Made by a program: the position numbers and the translations under genes | Source of the DNA: Actinomycetota bacterium | GTDB lineage: Bacteria; Actinomycetota; Acidimicrobiia; Acidimicrobiales; RAAP-2 | DNA length: 17,025 nt | Reading direction: 5' to 3' | Assembly (NCBI GenBank): GCA_009701115.1 | Contig: WLKR01000006.1 | Span: forward strand, 1 to 17,025 | Part shown: one piece after another, positions 14,886 through 17,025 of the stretch | Layout: each line of letters opens with the position of its first letter | Position numbering within the stretch: the first letter of the stretch is position 1 | Notes under the pieces: generated by a model | What the model was told of the DNA's origin: nothing | What the model saw: the letters and a program-made list of their open reading frames with translations, nothing else | The model's database searches: none

Positions 14886-15812
14886 ATGCCCATTACCCCT
14901 ACCGCCAAAATCTGGATGGACGGCCAGTTCGTCAACTGGGACGACGCCAAGGTCCACGTGCTTTCCCACGGACTCCACTACGGCTACGGTGCCTTCGAAG
15001 GCGTGCGGGCCTACCCCACGTCGAAGGGTCCCGCCATCTTCCGCCTCCGCGAGCACATGCAGCGGTTGTTGAACTCCGCCAAGATCCTCATGCTGGAAGT
15101 TCCCTTCACGCTCGACGAGCTCTGTGACGCCACCGTGGAAGTCGTTCGCGTTAATGGCATGACCAACGGTGCCTACATTCGTCCCCTCGTCTACCTCGGT
15201 TACGGCGAAATGGGCGTCAACCCACTGCCCGCTCCCGTCAACGTCTCGATTGCCTGCTGGCCCTGGGGCGCCTACCTCGGCGACGACGGACACAACAACG
15301 GTGTGCGCATGAAGATCTCCTCGTGGCACCGCCACGACCCCAACGCGATGCCGACGGCCGCCAAGGGCACCGGTATGTACCTGAACTCCGGCCTAGCCAA
15401 GGTCGAGGCCCTGAAGGCCGGCTACGACGAAGCCATCCTGCTCGGCCCTGACGGTCGTCTCTCGGAGTGCTCCGGCGAGAACCTCTTCATTGTGCGCGAC
15501 GGTGTAATCGTTACGCCCCCATCTTCCGAGGCGGGTGCACTGGCCGGTATTACGCAAGCCTCCATCGTGACTCTCGCGAACGACCTCGGTTACGAAGTGC
15601 GTTTCGAGGCCATGGTTCGGACCGACCTGTACTTGGCCGACGAGGCCTTCCTGACCGGAACGGCCGCCGAAGTGGTGCCGATTAGCTCCGTGGATGATCG
15701 TGTTGTCGGCAACGGCAAGCCCGGACCCATCACCTCGCAGCTCCAGTCGAACTACTTCAAGATCGTCCGTGGAGAGATCCCCGCGTACGAGCACTGGCTC
15801 ACTGTCTGCTAG
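14886..15812 (+). CDS. ilvE: Branched-chain amino acid aminotransferase
   Basis: Transfers the amino group of glutamate to 2-ketoisocaproate and the other branched 2-keto acids, the final step for leucine, isoleucine and valine. The 308-residue fold-type IV protein shows KIWMDGQFVNWDDAKVHVLS (8-27), HYGYGAFEGVRAY (31-43), the PLP lysine K160 in MPTAAKGTGMYLNSGLAKVE and LSECSGENLFIV. The length and motifs match the E. coli type (309 residues). An excellent GGAGGA site lies at 14875-14880, inside the end of leuB, five bases before the ATG, which follows the leuB stop without a gap. No terminator is visible after it. Confidence 0.95.
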   Translation: MPITPTAKIWMDGQFVNWDDAKVHVLSHGLHYGYGAFEGVRAYPTSKGPAIFRLREHMQRLLNSAKILMLEVPFTLDELCDATVEVVRVNGMTNGAYIRPLVYLGYGEMGVNPLPAPVNVSIACWPWGAYLGDDGHNNGVRMKISSWHRHDPNAMPTAAKGTGMYLNSGLAKVEALKAGYDEAILLGPDGRLSECSGENLFIVRDGVIVTPPSSEAGALAGITQASIVTLANDLGYEVRFEAMVRTDLYLADEAFLTGTAAEVVPISSVDDRVVGNGKPGPITSQLQSNYFKIVRGEIPAYEHWLTVC

Positions 15813-15843
15813 GTAGACCACCGGTGACGCTGCCTCGCGCCAC

Positions 15844-15849
15844 TAATCT
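15844..15849 (+). promoter_or_regulatory. Candidate leaderless -10 box (TAATCT)
   Basis: TAATCT ends six bases before GTG 15856 with no Shine-Dalgarno sequence, the same hexamer and distance as before the PQ-loop gene. This fixes the choice of the GTG start. Confidence 0.45.
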
Positions 15850-15855
15850 CAAAGC

Positions 15856-16344
15856 GTGACTCAACCGAACTTCGTTCCCGTTCCCGACAGTGCCATCGTG
15901 CGTGCCACGATGACCACGGCGACCCCAGAAATTGGTCGCGCCAAGAAGGCCGGTCTGCTCGGTGGACCGAACCACGGTTCCGGTGTTGGTCGCGGCACCG
16001 CGACCCCCGATGCCGGTTACGCCTTGACGTTGACCCACGAATATCTTCATCAGCACCACATTGTCGACACGGCCGAAGTCAACCATCACGACCTCGAGGT
16101 CGCCATGGCGGCGCTGGCGAGCAAGCGGGCCGGACTGTACGGACGCGGACCGTCAATGAGCGATGTTCGCTTTGCCTTTGAGCTGGCCGGCATTACCAAT
16201 GGCACCGGCGTCGTCTCGCCTTCCTTCGCTACCCAACTTCGCGGCGTGGGCCATAGTTACTTCCTGCTCCGTGACTTTGTTGATGGCGTCGATGTCGATC
16301 TGCTGCGTGGCACGGTCGCCGAAGCACCCATTGCCTCGCACTAA
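15856..16344 (+). CDS. 162-residue protein of unknown function
   Basis: I do not recognise this family. The start is GTG 15856, supported by the -10 box just upstream. Seen: a polar N-terminus, a glycine-rich patch GLLGGPNHGSGVGRGTATPD (33-52), a His-rich helix-like segment THEYLHQHHIVDTAEVNHHD (60-79) and a compact C-terminal part with RFAFELAGI (105-113). The clustered histidines with Glu/Asp (H61, E62, H65, H67, H68, H77, H78) could bind a metal, but this is only a guess. No signal peptide or membrane span. The acyl-CoA dehydrogenase begins 20 bases later with its own ribosome-binding site, so they are probably co-transcribed and may act in the same acyl-CoA or carboxylate pathway. Codon use is like that of the neighbours. 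Confidence 0.75.
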   Translation: MTQPNFVPVPDSAIVRATMTTATPEIGRAKKAGLLGGPNHGSGVGRGTATPDAGYALTLTHEYLHQHHIVDTAEVNHHDLEVAMAALASKRAGLYGRGPSMSDVRFAFELAGITNGTGVVSPSFATQLRGVGHSYFLLRDFVDGVDVDLLRGTVAEAPIASH

Positions 16345-16364
16345 CGGATCTCGAAAGGATCACG

Positions 16365-17025
16365 ATGAGCTTTGACCTAACAACTGAACAGCGCGCCTTT
16401 CGCGACATGATGCGGTCCTTTGTAGATGCCCGCGTGGCACCGCACGCCGCCGAGTACGACAAGAGCCAGGAGTATCCCTGGAAGTCGTTCGAAGCGTGCA
16501 AAGAGATTGAGTTGCCAGCTCTCGGTATCCCCGAGGCCTACGGCGGCGCGGGCGCCGACATGGTGACCCAGGCCATCATGGCTGAAGAGCTCGCTCGTGG
16601 CTGCGCCTCGACGTCGGTCACCATGCTGATCTCCAAGCTCGGCATGCTGCCGGTCATGAACTTTGCCTCCGAAGAGATCAAGCAGGCCTACCTGCCGCGT
16701 GTTGCCAGCGGTGAGATTCAGTCGAGCTACTGCCTCTCAGAGGCCGACGCCGGCTCGGACGTGGCCGCGATGCGTTGCAACGCCGTGCGAGACGGTGACG
16801 AGTACATCTTGAACGGTTCGAAGTACTGGATTACTAACGCCGGAATCTCCGACACCTACACGGTCTTTGCCACGACGGCACCCGGTACTGGTGCTCGTGG
16901 GGTTAGCTGTTTTCTCGTAGAGAAGGACTGGGGCGTCAAGTTCGGTGACGGTGAAGACAAGATGGGTCTTCGCGCTTCGCCAACGGCCGAAGTGATCTTT
17001 GACAACGTCCGTGTCCCAATCTCTC
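16365..17025 (+). CDS. Acyl-CoA dehydrogenase (3' end outside window)
   Basis: FAD-dependent oxidation of an acyl-CoA to the 2-enoyl-CoA. The 220 visible residues cover the N-terminal helical domain and most of the middle beta domain: FDLTTEQRAFRDMMRSFV (3-20), LGIPEAYGGAGADM (53-66), SYCLSEADAGSDVAAMRCNA (121-140), matching the family signature, and NGSKYWITNAG (150-160), which contacts FAD. The catalytic Glu lies in the missing C-terminal half, so chain-length preference cannot be judged; with ilvE nearby a branched-chain acyl-CoA substrate is possible but unproven. ATG 16365 has AAGGA at six bases. It follows the unknown protein by 20 bases. Confidence 0.93.
   Translation, partial: MSFDLTTEQRAFRDMMRSFVDARVAPHAAEYDKSQEYPWKSFEACKEIELPALGIPEAYGGAGADMVTQAIMAEELARGCASTSVTMLISKLGMLPVMNFASEEIKQAYLPRVASGEIQSSYCLSEADAGSDVAAMRCNAVRDGDEYILNGSKYWITNAGISDTYTVFATTAPGTGARGVSCFLVEKDWGVKFGDGEDKMGLRASPTAEVIFDNVRVPIS

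Noticed and set aside
1..17025. CRISPR array, tRNA, insertion sequence, prophage or defence island
   Set aside because: No regularly spaced repeats, cloverleaf-like segments, transposase or phage motifs were seen; gene content is housekeeping metabolism.

Overview
The window looks like part of an actinobacterial chromosome of medium-high GC, densely coding on both strands. The evidence is the mycobacterial/actinobacterial form of SerC, the long SerA with a C-terminal ACT domain, the long two-domain LeuA, the adjacent leuB-ilvE pair, and many start codons that sit 5-8 bases after a TANNNT -10 box (leaderless transcripts). A free-living aquatic lineage such as Acidimicrobiia would fit, but the class is a guess. 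No tRNA, rRNA, CRISPR array, insertion sequence or phage gene was seen, and no gene-free stretch exceeds 300 bases.

Left part (1-3767), serine and amino-group metabolism: serC (minus strand, cut by the window edge) diverges from a class I aspartate-type aminotransferase, which is followed by serA and by a 41-residue cysteine-rich, probably zinc-binding protein. Next come a class I methyltransferase (3774-4400, minus), an aminoglycoside-phosphotransferase-fold kinase (4505-5509, plus) and a secreted HNH-type nuclease with a C-terminal Excalibur domain (5584-6507, plus). A hairpin terminator at 6510-6539 separates the nuclease from a convergent unit on the minus strand: a 56-residue membrane protein, a coupled 80-residue unknown protein and an aldo/keto reductase.

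Right part (8004-15812), leucine biosynthesis: four leu functions plus the branched-chain aminotransferase lie in three transcription units. leuA (plus) has an apparent leader-peptide attenuator, with a 12-codon leader containing three consecutive Leu codons followed by a hairpin and a strong intrinsic terminator. greA-leuC-leuD plus a methyltransferase form a tightly packed minus-strand operon. leuB-ilvE (plus) diverge from greA. A tandem PQ-loop (SWEET-like) membrane protein follows leuA. Together LeuA, LeuCD, LeuB and IlvE convert 2-ketoisovalerate and acetyl-CoA to leucine; SerA and SerC supply phosphoserine from 3-phosphoglycerate. The window ends with an unrecognised 162-residue protein and the N-terminal 220 residues of an acyl-CoA dehydrogenase.

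Most genes are ordinary housekeeping genes. The points that deserve attention are the leuA attenuator, the recurrent leaderless-promoter geometry, the 41-residue Cys-rich protein, the tandem PQ-loop protein, the small coupled genes at 7551-7960 and the unknown protein at 15856.
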